A DNA stretch of 37,426 nt, taken from positions 1 through 37,426 of IMG/VR virus record IMGVR_UViG_3300049846_000250; one strand, written 5' to 3'. This document shows, piece after piece, positions 28,925 through 36,512 of the stretch. The position numbers and the translations under genes were made by a program. The notes below the pieces were generated by a model that saw only the letters and a list, made by a program, of their open reading frames with translations, was not told the origin of the DNA and searched no databases. Numbering within the stretch: position 1 is the stretch's first letter; each line of letters starts with the position of its first letter. The stretch comes from a virus.

Positions 28925-30241
28925 ATGCGCCACTACCTCGAACAATCCGTCTACGACGCCGCTATAGAGCGGTTGGACTTCATCTTTAAGCATTTCACCC
29001 GTGTCTACGTCTCCTTCTCTGGCGGTAAGGACAGCGGTGTTCTCCTCAATCTTGTTTGCGACTACGTGCGAGAGCGCAAACTGCCGATCAAGATTGGCGT
29101 TCAGATCATGGACAACGAGGCCAACTACACCCACAGCGAGGAGTTCATGCATCGCATCCTCCAAGCCAACCGGGACATCCTCGACATCTATTGGTGCTGC
29201 CTGCCTATCACGCTGCCCTGCACCGTCAGCTCTTACGAGATTGACTGGCAGTGCTGGGGTGAGCAGGATCGGCACCGCTGGATTCGCCCCATGCCGCAGC
29301 AGGATTACATCGTCAACCTGCAGAACCATCCCTTTGGCGACCTGTTCATCGAGAACATGGACTACGCCACCTTCTGGGACATGTTCGCGGAGTGGTACAG
29401 CCAAGGGCAGCCATGCGCCAACTTGATCGGCATTCGCACAGTTGAATCGCTTAACCGGTTCCGGGCCATCCTGAACCAGGACAAAGAGACCATGCTTGGC
29501 CGCATGTGGACCAAGAAGAACACCGATCACACCTACAACTGCTACCCCATCTACGACTGGCGCACGGAGGACATCTGGACTGCTAACGCGAAGTTCGGCT
29601 GGGATTACAACAAGCTCTATGACGTGTTCTATATGGCCGGCATCCCAATCAAAAAAATGCGGGTTGCCTCGCCGTTTATGTCAGAGTCCAAATCCAGCCT
29701 CGCCATGTATCGGGTAATCGACCCGCAGATCTGGGCCAGGCTTTGCGCCAGGGTTGGCGGTGCGAACTTCATGGCCACCTATGGCAAACAGCTTGACTAC
29801 AAGTCCTTCAAGCTGCCAGCCGGGCACACGTGGAAATCATTTGTGAAGTTCCTGCTGGCCACATTGCCAGATCAGTCAAGCGCAAATTTTAAGCAGCGCT
29901 TCATCCAATCAATCCGCTACTGGGGCAGGGTGGGGCGCGGTCTTCCTGAGTCGATCATTGACGCGCTCAGCCGTATTGGCATTCGCTTCTACATCAATGG
30001 CACCACACGCCACGGTGGAAACAATCTGCGCCGTGTCGTAATCAAGGTTCCGCCTGATCATCTCGATGATCTCCCGTGCCACAACAGCATGGTCACGTCG
30101 TGGAAGCGCTTCGCCATCACGGTTCTAAAGAACGACCACACCTGCAAATACTTGGGTTTGGCGCCAACGCAAGAGCAACAGCGCCGCCAAAAGTCAATCC
30201 AACGCAAGTACAGCCAAGTCCTTAACCGTTCCGCCAAATGA
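28925..30241 (+). CDS. ibrA: PAPS-reductase-like protein, IbrA/DUF3440 type
   Basis: 438 residues. The PP-loop of PAPS reductase/N-type ATP pyrophosphatases is intact (YVSFSGGKDSGVLLNL, loop residues 32-37) and a second site follows (LIGIRTVESLNRFRAI). The C-terminal half (about 290-438) is the DUF3440 extension with TSWKRFAITVLKNDHTCKYL. IbrA of E. coli, an activator of prophage genes with IbrB, has this build; related enzymes (DndC) activate sulfur for DNA phosphorothioation. Here the next gene is an IbrB-like ParB fused to an EctC domain, overlapping by 4 bases. The true reaction is unknown: sulfur transfer, adenylation of a substrate or DNA modification are all open. Confidence 0.85.
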   Translation: MRHYLEQSVYDAAIERLDFIFKHFTRVYVSFSGGKDSGVLLNLVCDYVRERKLPIKIGVQIMDNEANYTHSEEFMHRILQANRDILDIYWCCLPITLPCTVSSYEIDWQCWGEQDRHRWIRPMPQQDYIVNLQNHPFGDLFIENMDYATFWDMFAEWYSQGQPCANLIGIRTVESLNRFRAILNQDKETMLGRMWTKKNTDHTYNCYPIYDWRTEDIWTANAKFGWDYNKLYDVFYMAGIPIKKMRVASPFMSESKSSLAMYRVIDPQIWARLCARVGGANFMATYGKQLDYKSFKLPAGHTWKSFVKFLLATLPDQSSANFKQRFIQSIRYWGRVGRGLPESIIDALSRIGIRFYINGTTRHGGNNLRRVVIKVPPDHLDDLPCHNSMVTSWKRFAITVLKNDHTCKYLGLAPTQEQQRRQKSIQRKYSQVLNRSAK

Positions 30242-31179
30242 AGATCCTCAACGCCTCACAGCTTCCAGCTGATCGCATTGTCAATTGCCCAAAGGGCGGT
30301 TTCACCAGCCATCGCTTGCTTACGGAAGACGACGGCATGGGATACAGCATGACTAAAACCATCGTGCATCCTGGCAAGCCGCACCGCTGGCACTATCAGC
30401 ACCACCTCGAAACCTGCTACTGCGTCAGCGGCAAAGGGCTGCTGATCAATGAAGCAACGCAAGAAATCATCGCGGTTGGCCCTGATGTGACTTATGTGCT
30501 CGACAAGCACGATGCTCACACGTTTGAAGCCTTAGAGCCCACAACGCTGATCTGTGTTTTCAATCCACCCCTAAAAGGCGACGAACTCCACGATGAGAAC
30601 GACTCTTACCCTTGGCGATCCCCGGTCTACTCTGTCCGCAGTATTCCTATCGAGAAAGTTACCGCCAACGATTACAACCCAAACTCTGTGGCGCCGCCTG
30701 AAATGGCACTACTCGAAACATCAATTTGGGAAGATGGCTACACACAGCCTGTCGTTGTTGTGCATGACGCCGAACGTGACCTATATGTGGTCGTTGACGG
30801 TTTTCACCGATACCTGACGCTGAAGAACAGCCAGCGCATCCGCGAACGTGAAGGCGGCCGCTTGCCTGTGGTTGTGCTCCGCAAAGAGCTGCACGACCGC
30901 ATGGCATCAACCATCCGTCACAACCGCGCTCGTGGTTCGCACAACATCGAGCTGATGAGCGTGATCGTTGCCGAGCTGATCGAAATGGGCAAAGGCGACG
31001 CATGGATCTGCAAGCACATCGGCATGAGCCCTGATGAGCTGCTACGCCTCAAGCAAGTCACCGGACTGGCCTCGTTGTTTCTTGGGAAAGATTTCAGCAA
31101 GGCATGGGACGTGGATCAGATCGACAACATCACAGAGGATCTCGAACGTGAAGCTCAAGAGGATCTGGTTGCCCATTGA
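30238..31179 (+). CDS. ibrB: Ectoine synthase-like cupin fused to IbrB-like ParB domain
   Basis: 313 residues. Residues 1-125 are an EctC cupin. Aligned to EctC with a constant +1 offset, the metal ligands are present: Glu58 (HHLE), Tyr86 (TYVLD), His94 (HDAH). Substrate-side positions are also there: Arg26, Thr41, Cys106 and Phe108 (CVFNP), Glu116 and His118 (DELHDE). Only the family Trp21 is replaced by Phe22. EctC closes the ring of N-acetyl-diaminobutyrate to give ectoine. Residues about 130-313 are ParB/Srx-like, IbrB type: EKVTANDYNPNSVAPPEMAL, IWEDGYTQPVVVV, the DGFHRY motif (188-193), and RMASTIRHNRARGSHN, then an HTH (DAWICKHIGMSPDELLRLKQ). It is coupled to the PAPS-reductase-like gene. 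I know of no such fusion. Confidence 0.85.
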   Translation: MKILNASQLPADRIVNCPKGGFTSHRLLTEDDGMGYSMTKTIVHPGKPHRWHYQHHLETCYCVSGKGLLINEATQEIIAVGPDVTYVLDKHDAHTFEALEPTTLICVFNPPLKGDELHDENDSYPWRSPVYSVRSIPIEKVTANDYNPNSVAPPEMALLETSIWEDGYTQPVVVVHDAERDLYVVVDGFHRYLTLKNSQRIREREGGRLPVVVLRKELHDRMASTIRHNRARGSHNIELMSVIVAELIEMGKGDAWICKHIGMSPDELLRLKQVTGLASLFLGKDFSKAWDVDQIDNITEDLEREAQEDLVAH

Positions 31180-31573
31180 TACCTGGGAGGAGATCCACTT
31201 CAACATGTGGGGCGATGTGCCAAATCGACGCATTGCCCTGTATCGCGCACAGATCTTCACCGGCAATCACCGCCTCTACGGGCGCTACATGCAACGGGTC
31301 ACCGTGGAGTGGCCCAACAGCTGCATCAATGCACTAACCGACTACAACCTCAACCGCAAAGCCTGGATCGGCCACGCTGCCTGCGCCCTTGCCTTGCAAT
31401 GCCCTGAGGACATCACACGACAAGCATGGGGACTTCTGACTGATGAGCAACGGACATTGGCGAACCGACAAGCGGATCGAGCCATTCGCACCTGGGAGAT
31501 GTGCTACCGCCAGAGTCTCGGAATACGTGCGAACGTGGAAAGCCCGCTGTTATTCGCACGAGATCCCCGATGA
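31148..31573 (+). CDS. IbrAB-associated hypothetical protein
   Basis: 141 residues from a GTG at 31148, overlapping the fusion gene by 32 bases, with GAGG upstream. The frame opens earlier at 31034 but that part shadows the fusion gene. Features: PIDTWEEIHFNMWGDVPNRR, FTGNHRLYGRYMQRVTVEWP, NSCINALTDYNLNRKAWIGH and a WGLLTDEQRTLANRQADRAI helix. I have the impression of similar proteins next to IbrA/IbrB genes in other phages. The His/Cys-rich WIGHAACALALQCPEDI could be functional. Role unknown. Confidence 0.65.
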   Translation: MKLKRIWLPIDTWEEIHFNMWGDVPNRRIALYRAQIFTGNHRLYGRYMQRVTVEWPNSCINALTDYNLNRKAWIGHAACALALQCPEDITRQAWGLLTDEQRTLANRQADRAIRTWEMCYRQSLGIRANVESPLLFARDPR

Positions 31574-31775
31574 AGTGCCAGCCAAGGTTGCAGCATCCGG
31601 GCGGGCGCCGTCTTGGCGTGCAGTAGCAGTTGCATTGCTGCAGAACGATCTGCACCTCTATCAGCTCGGTTATGCACGCCCTGCATACGATCAGCAGCGC
31701 CGCGCTGTGACCATGGCGCAAATGGCAATGCATGGTGTCCCCGCAGATGAAACACAGCTGGAGTTGCCGCTGTGA
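31443..31775 (+). CDS. Stand-alone relative of the DUF3440 C-terminal module
   Basis: 110 residues. It overlaps the previous gene by 131 bases from the ATG at 31443; a GTG at 31524 would cut this to 50. The core RCYSHEIPDEVPAKV, then RAPSWRAVAVALLQNDLHLY QLGYARP...QQRR, matches the tail of the PAPS-reductase-like protein (VPPDHLDDL, TSWKRFAITVLKNDHTCKYL, then QQRR). It is thus a separate copy of that module, encoded three genes downstream in the same cassette. It could be an adaptor for the IbrA-like enzyme. It overlaps the helicase gene by 4 bases (GTGA). Confidence 0.7.
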   Translation: MSNGHWRTDKRIEPFAPGRCATARVSEYVRTWKARCYSHEIPDEVPAKVAASGRAPSWRAVAVALLQNDLHLYQLGYARPAYDQQRRAVTMAQMAMHGVPADETQLELPL

Positions 31776-33139
31776 ACCTCCGCGCCTATCAACAACGCGC
31801 CATAGCCGACACACGCGCTGCAATCGCTCGCGGCTCACGTGCACCGCTGCTAGTGCTACCAACCGGCGGGGGAAAGACGATCATCTTCTCTGTCATCGCC
31901 CAATCGGCCGCGGCCAAGGGCAATCGCGTCCTGATCTTGGTGCATCGCCGCGAGCTGATCCACCAAGCCAGCAGCAAACTGTCCTGGATCGGCCTGGAAC
32001 ACGGCATCATCGCCGCTGGTGTGCCCGCATTAGATGCACCTGTGCAGATCGCATCTGTGCAAACGCTTGCACGCAGGCTGCCCTGCATCGATTGGCAGCC
32101 AGCGCTGATCATCATCGATGAAGCGCATCACGCCACTGCCGGCCAGTGGGAGCGCACCCTGCAGCACTGGCCTGCCGCCTATCGCCTAGGTGTCACTGCC
32201 ACACCATGCCGCCTCGATGGCCGCGGCCTCCGTAGTGCGTTCGATCATCTGGTGCTTGGTCCATCCATGGCGGATCTGATCACTGCCGGCTACCTCACCT
32301 CGGCACGCATCTACGCGCCACCAGTCGTGGCTGATCTATCCGGCATCCGCACGCGAGCTGGTGACTATGCCAACGACCAGGCCGCGGCAGCCATGGATCG
32401 GCCCACAGTGACTGGCGATGCCATAGCGCATTACCAGCGCCTAGCAGCAGGTCAGCAGGCCATCGCGTTCTGCTGCAATGTCGCCCATGCTGTCTCAGTG
32501 TGCGACGCATTTAAGACAACTGGGATCAGCGCAGCTCTGCTCTTGGGTGGCACTGGCGACCGCGATCAGGTGGTGGCTAATTTCGCCGCTGGCATCGTGC
32601 GTGTGCTCGTGACCGTGGATGTGGTCTCGGAGGGCTTCGATGTGCCGGCAGCATCGTGCGCCATCCTGCTCAGGCCCACGCAATCACTCGGCCTCTACCT
32701 GCAGCAGGTGGGCCGTGTACTCCGCCCAGCGCCAGGCAAGCCTCATGCGCTGATCCTGGATCACGTTGGCAACGTGCCGCGCCATGGCTTCCCTGATGAT
32801 CTGCGCGAGTGGAGCCTGGCCGAGGGTGTGGTGAAGCGCAGCGGCACAGCAGCACCATCGGTGCGCACATGCCCCAGCTGCTTCGCAGCGTTCAAGCCGG
32901 CGCCGATCTGCCCCTGCTGCGGTGCAGCGTGCGCGCCACCGCCCCGCATGATCCGCCAGCAGGACGGTGAGCTGAAGGAGCTGGCTCGGCAGGCTGTGCA
33001 GCGCGCTCACCGCCGCGACCAAGGGCAAGCCCGCACTCTCCAACAGCTGATCCAGCTCGGCCAGCGGCGTGGGATGAAAAACCCCGTAGCCTGGGCGAAG
33101 CACGTTCACTTCGCCCGACAGCAGAGGGCGCACTCATGA
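31772..33139 (+). CDS. DEAH-box (SF2) DNA helicase
   Basis: 455 residues from a GTG (GTGA overlap). Motifs of the SSL2/type III restriction helicase group are in order: Walker A LPTGGGKTIIF (about 29-39), ASVQTLAR, the DEAH box ALIIIDEAHHATAGQW, LGVTATPCRLDG, the second RecA-like fold with VTVDVVSEGFDVPAA and the arginine finger QQVGRVLRPAPGK. A C-terminal zinc ribbon (CPSC...CPCC, about 370-390) follows. It would unwind or move along DNA for replication or recombination. Its position between the Ibr-like cassette and the methyltransferase fits either job. Confidence 0.9.
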   Translation: MNLRAYQQRAIADTRAAIARGSRAPLLVLPTGGGKTIIFSVIAQSAAAKGNRVLILVHRRELIHQASSKLSWIGLEHGIIAAGVPALDAPVQIASVQTLARRLPCIDWQPALIIIDEAHHATAGQWERTLQHWPAAYRLGVTATPCRLDGRGLRSAFDHLVLGPSMADLITAGYLTSARIYAPPVVADLSGIRTRAGDYANDQAAAAMDRPTVTGDAIAHYQRLAAGQQAIAFCCNVAHAVSVCDAFKTTGISAALLLGGTGDRDQVVANFAAGIVRVLVTVDVVSEGFDVPAASCAILLRPTQSLGLYLQQVGRVLRPAPGKPHALILDHVGNVPRHGFPDDLREWSLAEGVVKRSGTAAPSVRTCPSCFAAFKPAPICPCCGAACAPPPRMIRQQDGELKELARQAVQRAHRRDQGQARTLQQLIQLGQRRGMKNPVAWAKHVHFARQQRAHS

Positions 33140-34086
33140 CCCTCCGCATCATCGACACCTTCAGCGGCATCGGCGGCTTCTCCCTCGCTGCCCGCTGGCT
33201 CGGCGGCTTCCACACCGTGCAGTTTGTTGAATGGGAGCCCTACTGCCAGCGCATCCTTGCCCAACACTTCCCCGGTATCCCCATCCATGGAGACATCACC
33301 ACCTTCTTCCCCGCACCGGGAGCAGCTGACGTTGTTTGCGGTGGCTTCCCCTGCCAAGACATCAGCACCGCAGGCAAGCAAGCCGGCATCAAACAAGGCA
33401 CTCGGAGCGGTCTCTTTTACGAACTCATGCGAGTCGTTCGCACAGTTCGACCCCGCTACGTCGTCATGGAGAACGTCGCAGCGATCACTTCTAACGGACT
33501 GGGAACCGTTCTCGGTGAGCTGGCCGAGGCAGGGTTTGATGCGGAGTGGGCATGTATTCCGGCGAGTGCTGTGGGAGCCTGCCACCAACGAGATCGGTGG
33601 TGGCTTGTTGCCTACGCCCAGAGCGCAAGAGCCAGGCAGCACAAGCCACACTCACGGGGACAGCTTGAAAGAGGGTGTCTTTGTCAGGCTGGGAATACCG
33701 ACGAAGAAGTACCCGCTGCTCCCAACTCCCAAAGCAGCGGACGGCGAGCGCGGGCGGGACAAGGCGCGGGCGAGGCCGGACATGAAGAGCCGCGAGCTGG
33801 CGACCACAGTGCGGGATCGGATGCTGCCGACCCCAACGGTCAACGACAGCAAGAACAGCACTTTCCCGCCATCGCAGATCGACAGGGACGGCCTCGCTGG
33901 AGTGATGCTCCGCGACGACTCAATCCCGACTGGCGAAGCTACTTATCTGAACCCGTCCTTCGTCGAGGAGATGATGGGCTTTCCGGTCGGGTGGACCGTC
34001 TCAAAGCCCTAGGCAACGCCGTCGTGCCGCAGGTGGCGATGATACCCCTGCAGCGCGTGCTGGATCACCACTGTGCCCAACAATGA
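33136..34086 (+). CDS. C5-cytosine DNA methyltransferase (Dcm type)
   Basis: 316 residues. Motif I IDTFSGIGGFSLAAR, motif IV CGGFPCQDIS with catalytic Cys73, motif VI VMENV, motif VIII CHQRDRWW, and at the end motif IX/X RVDRLKALGNAVVPQV, all in order. The target-recognition region between VIII and IX (about 155-285) is unusually rich in Arg, Gln, Gly and Ala, which is explained by a second gene in the +1 frame across the same DNA. The enzyme would methylate cytosine in a short site, protecting phage DNA from host restriction. No partner restriction enzyme is seen. Confidence 0.9.
   Translation: MTLRIIDTFSGIGGFSLAARWLGGFHTVQFVEWEPYCQRILAQHFPGIPIHGDITTFFPAPGAADVVCGGFPCQDISTAGKQAGIKQGTRSGLFYELMRVVRTVRPRYVVMENVAAITSNGLGTVLGELAEAGFDAEWACIPASAVGACHQRDRWWLVAYAQSARARQHKPHSRGQLERGCLCQAGNTDEEVPAAPNSQSSGRRARAGQGAGEAGHEEPRAGDHSAGSDAADPNGQRQQEQHFPAIADRQGRPRWSDAPRRLNPDWRSYLSEPVLRRGDDGLSGRVDRLKALGNAVVPQVAMIPLQRVLDHHCAQQ
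33287..34012 (+). CDS. Gene nested in the methyltransferase gene, +1 frame
   Basis: 241 residues if started at the ATG at 33287; the open frame runs from 33224. It carries features of a protein I have seen next to or inside C5-methyltransferase genes of phages: EQLTLFAVASPAKTSA near the start, SVSWPRQGLMRSGHVFRRVL, three (L/M)LPTP motifs (GGGLLPTPRAQ, PLLPTPKAADG, RMLPTPTVNDS), and a C-terminal LNPSFVEEMMGFPVGWT. Such consistent motifs over 240 residues are not expected in a chance overlapping frame. The role is unknown; a partner or specificity factor of the methyltransferase is one possibility. Confidence 0.7.
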   Translation: METSPPSSPHREQLTLFAVASPAKTSAPQASKPASNKALGAVSFTNSCESFAQFDPATSSWRTSQRSLLTDWEPFSVSWPRQGLMRSGHVFRRVLWEPATNEIGGGLLPTPRAQEPGSTSHTHGDSLKEGVFVRLGIPTKKYPLLPTPKAADGERGRDKARARPDMKSRELATTVRDRMLPTPTVNDSKNSTFPPSQIDRDGLAGVMLRDDSIPTGEATYLNPSFVEEMMGFPVGWTVSKP

Positions 34087-34423
34087 GACCGATCTGCAGC
34101 AACGCATCCGCCTCGCGCTCGGCACCCGCCCCGATGCCCGGCTGTTCCGCAACCAAGTCGGCTCGCTGCCTGATCCCCGCACCGGCAGGCTCGTCACCTT
34201 CGGCCTTGCCCGCGGATCCGCTGACCTCATCGGCTGGCGCACCATCGTGGTGACGCCTGACATGGTTGGCCAGCAGCTGGCTGTGTTCACCAGCATTGAG
34301 GTCAAGACCCCCACCGGCCGCGTCCGCCCAGAGCAGCACGCATGGCAGCGCACCGTATCGGCCGCCGGTGGTATCGCAGGCATTGCCCGCTCAATCCAAG
34401 ACGCAAACGATCTACTGAGATAA
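34073..34423 (+). CDS. VRR-NUC domain nuclease
   Basis: 116 residues from a GTG, overlapping the methyltransferase end by 14 bases. The VRR-NUC (PD-(D/E)XK) fold is seen: an N-terminal E..LQQRIRLAL helix, RLFRNQVG, GLARGSADLIGW with the catalytic Asp, then SIEVKTPTGRVRPEQHAWQR with the Glu-X-Lys. Phage VRR-NUC proteins resolve branched DNA or act as structure-specific nucleases and often neighbour the primase-helicase gene, as here. Confidence 0.88.
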   Translation: MPNNETDLQQRIRLALGTRPDARLFRNQVGSLPDPRTGRLVTFGLARGSADLIGWRTIVVTPDMVGQQLAVFTSIEVKTPTGRVRPEQHAWQRTVSAAGGIAGIARSIQDANDLLR

Positions 34424-34424
34424 C

Positions 34425-34450
34425 TGGCAACCTGCCAACCTTCCTGCCAA
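34425..34450 (+). repeat. Iteron-like repeats upstream of the primase gene
   Basis: The 52-base gap before the primase holds TGGCAACCTGCCAACCTT (34425-34442) and two copies of CCTGCCAA at 34431 and 34443, a 12-base period. A 16/18 match to the longer word lies in reverse orientation at 36639-36656, after the primase gene. Possible binding sites for a replication protein. Confidence 0.5.
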
Positions 34451-34475
34451 ACTCTGCCGGCGTCTCTGTAGCCAT

Positions 34476-36512
34476 GTGGTAGCCGATCTCCTCAAGCAGC
34501 TCGCCAATATCCCCGACCATTGGGCGCTTGTTGCCGTCGGCAACGACAAGCGCCCATATCAGCCCGAATGGCAAAAGCACCCCATCTCTCGCGAGCAACT
34601 CACCGCTGAGATCACTGCAGGCCGTGCCGTAGCCATTGGCGTGATCGCTGGCCCGCAGTCCGGTGGTCTTCTCTTCGTCGATCACGATGGTCTCGGCGCA
34701 TCAGAGGTGCTCGAGCAGATCGGCGCACCACTCCGTGACCTGCCGAAATCATGGGCCGTTACCTCAGGCCGTGATGGCCGCGTTCAGATCATCTACCAAG
34801 TCCCAGAACCCTTCTGGGCCACCATCAAGACCACCAAGCTGCGCAGCAGCATCAAAGGCGAGCAGTTAGAGCTGAGATGGGCTGGCTGCCAATCCGTTAT
34901 TGCCGGTGCTCACCCGATGACCGGCGCCTACCGCTGGCTCAAAGGCCGCGCACCTGGTGATCTCACCATCGCAGAGGCACCATCGCTACTACTGCAGCAG
35001 ATGCAGCGCCAGAAGCCCGCGCCCGCCCCGCTTCTGCAGCTGCCAGACACCGATATTCAACGCGCACGCGCCTACCTCGCATCAGTGCCAGCAGCTGATG
35101 CCGACGACTACGACGCATGGCTACGTGTCGGCATGGCACTCCACAGCGTTGACGATGCTCTCCTCGCTGATTGGATCCAGTGGTCCACCATCTCCGGCAA
35201 GTTTGAGCCCGGCGCCTGCGAAGCCAAATGGCGCACATTCTCAGCCGCAGCTGGTGGCGTCTCCCTTGGCACCCTTGCTCACCTAGCAGGCCATCAGAAA
35301 AGCCGCACGTCTCCAGCCGCGCGGCCATCCGTCCATGCACCAGATGGCGCAACGAACCCTACGCCAAACCATGGCGGCAAACTCCTCAAGCTCGAATCCA
35401 ATGAGCTCCTCGCCCTGCTCCGTCAGCAGATGGCAGACCGCCTCCGCTGGAACGTCTTCACCAAGACCATCGAGCTCGATCAGCAACCCCTCGAACACAT
35501 TGAGCACTTCTACCTCGCGCTCTCACAGCAAGGCGTGAAGGTCACCAAAGACTTAGCAGCCGATGCCGTCCATGTCGTCGCACTTGAGAACCCATACGAT
35601 CCGGTCCGCGAATACCTCGAACACGTAGCGGATCACATCCCACCCATCACCATCGATCACCTGGCAAGCGCCTACCTGCGCCCCGGTGATCAACCCGGCA
35701 CCCTCTATGACGCCATGCTCAAGGCCACGCTCGTAGCAGCCGTGCGCCGCATCTTCGAGCCCGGCTGCAAGCACGACTCAGCCTGTGTGCTCATGGGTCC
35801 CCAGGGCTGCGGTAAGTCCACCTTCTGGCGCAACCTCGGCGGCCTCTGGTTCAGCGATGCCCTGCGTGACATCGGCTCCAAGGATGACCTCATGGTGCTG
35901 CATCGCTCATGGCTTATGGAATGGGCCGAGCTAGATCACATCACCGGCCGCAAGCACGCCGGCCAAGTGAAGGCATTCCTCACTCAACAGACGGATATGT
36001 TCCGCGCCCCATACCAACGCACCACGGAGGCATTCCCAAGGCGATCCATCATCGTTGGCTCCACCAACCGTGACACCGGCTTCCTAGTCGACGACACCGG
36101 CAATCGGCGGTTCTGGGTCATACCAGTCACAGCCGCCCCGCACATCCCCGTTGATGGCCTGCTGCTGGAGCGTGATGCCATCTGGAGCGCAGCGGTGGCG
36201 GCCTACCGCGCAGGCGAACCCAACCACCTATCACGCGAGCACAGCGCACAGGTTGATCACGAGAACGAGTCCTATCTCGTCGATAGCCCATGGAAGGCAG
36301 CCATTCAGGAATGGGTCAACGCACCCCGCAATGACGGTCGACCCATCACCAGCGAGCTGCTGCTGACCGAAGCGATCAGCAAACCAGTAGAGCGCCAAAG
36401 CCGCGCCGATCAAATGCAGGTGGCATCGATCATGCGCGAGCTCGGCTACCTCAAGCAACGCCAATGGGTCGCAGGGCGCTCTAAGTGGGTCTACTGCCAA
36501 CCTCTCGGCTGA
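34476..36512 (+). CDS. Primase-helicase: prim-pol, PriCT and VirE-type ATPase
   Basis: 678 residues from a GTG. Residues about 10-175 form a bifunctional primase/polymerase (PF09250-like): IGVIAGPQSGGLLFVDHDG with the metal-binding Asp-His-Asp, then SWAVTSGRDGRVQIIY. Residues about 190-275 are a PriCT-type linker (YLASVPAADADDYDAWLRVG). From about 370 a VirE-type helicase ATPase begins: VCVLMGPQGCGKSTFWRNL-like Walker A (about 437-449), WLMEWAELDHITG, and SIIVGSTNRDTGFLVDDTGN RRFWVI. It would start and drive phage DNA replication. Repeats flank the gene on both sides in opposite orientation. Confidence 0.9.
   Translation: MVADLLKQLANIPDHWALVAVGNDKRPYQPEWQKHPISREQLTAEITAGRAVAIGVIAGPQSGGLLFVDHDGLGASEVLEQIGAPLRDLPKSWAVTSGRDGRVQIIYQVPEPFWATIKTTKLRSSIKGEQLELRWAGCQSVIAGAHPMTGAYRWLKGRAPGDLTIAEAPSLLLQQMQRQKPAPAPLLQLPDTDIQRARAYLASVPAADADDYDAWLRVGMALHSVDDALLADWIQWSTISGKFEPGACEAKWRTFSAAAGGVSLGTLAHLAGHQKSRTSPAARPSVHAPDGATNPTPNHGGKLLKLESNELLALLRQQMADRLRWNVFTKTIELDQQPLEHIEHFYLALSQQGVKVTKDLAADAVHVVALENPYDPVREYLEHVADHIPPITIDHLASAYLRPGDQPGTLYDAMLKATLVAAVRRIFEPGCKHDSACVLMGPQGCGKSTFWRNLGGLWFSDALRDIGSKDDLMVLHRSWLMEWAELDHITGRKHAGQVKAFLTQQTDMFRAPYQRTTEAFPRRSIIVGSTNRDTGFLVDDTGNRRFWVIPVTAAPHIPVDGLLLERDAIWSAAVAAYRAGEPNHLSREHSAQVDHENESYLVDSPWKAAIQEWVNAPRNDGRPITSELLLTEAISKPVERQSRADQMQVASIMRELGYLKQRQWVAGRSKWVYCQPLG

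Noticed and set aside
30238-30620. Ectoine biosynthesis operon
   Set aside because: No EctA or EctB homologue lies anywhere in the window, so the EctC domain cannot be part of a full pathway here.
28925-31179. Dnd-type DNA phosphorothioation operon
   Set aside because: Only a PP-loop protein and a ParB-like domain are present; DndA, DndB, DndD and DndE are absent and the DUF3440 tail points to the IbrA group.
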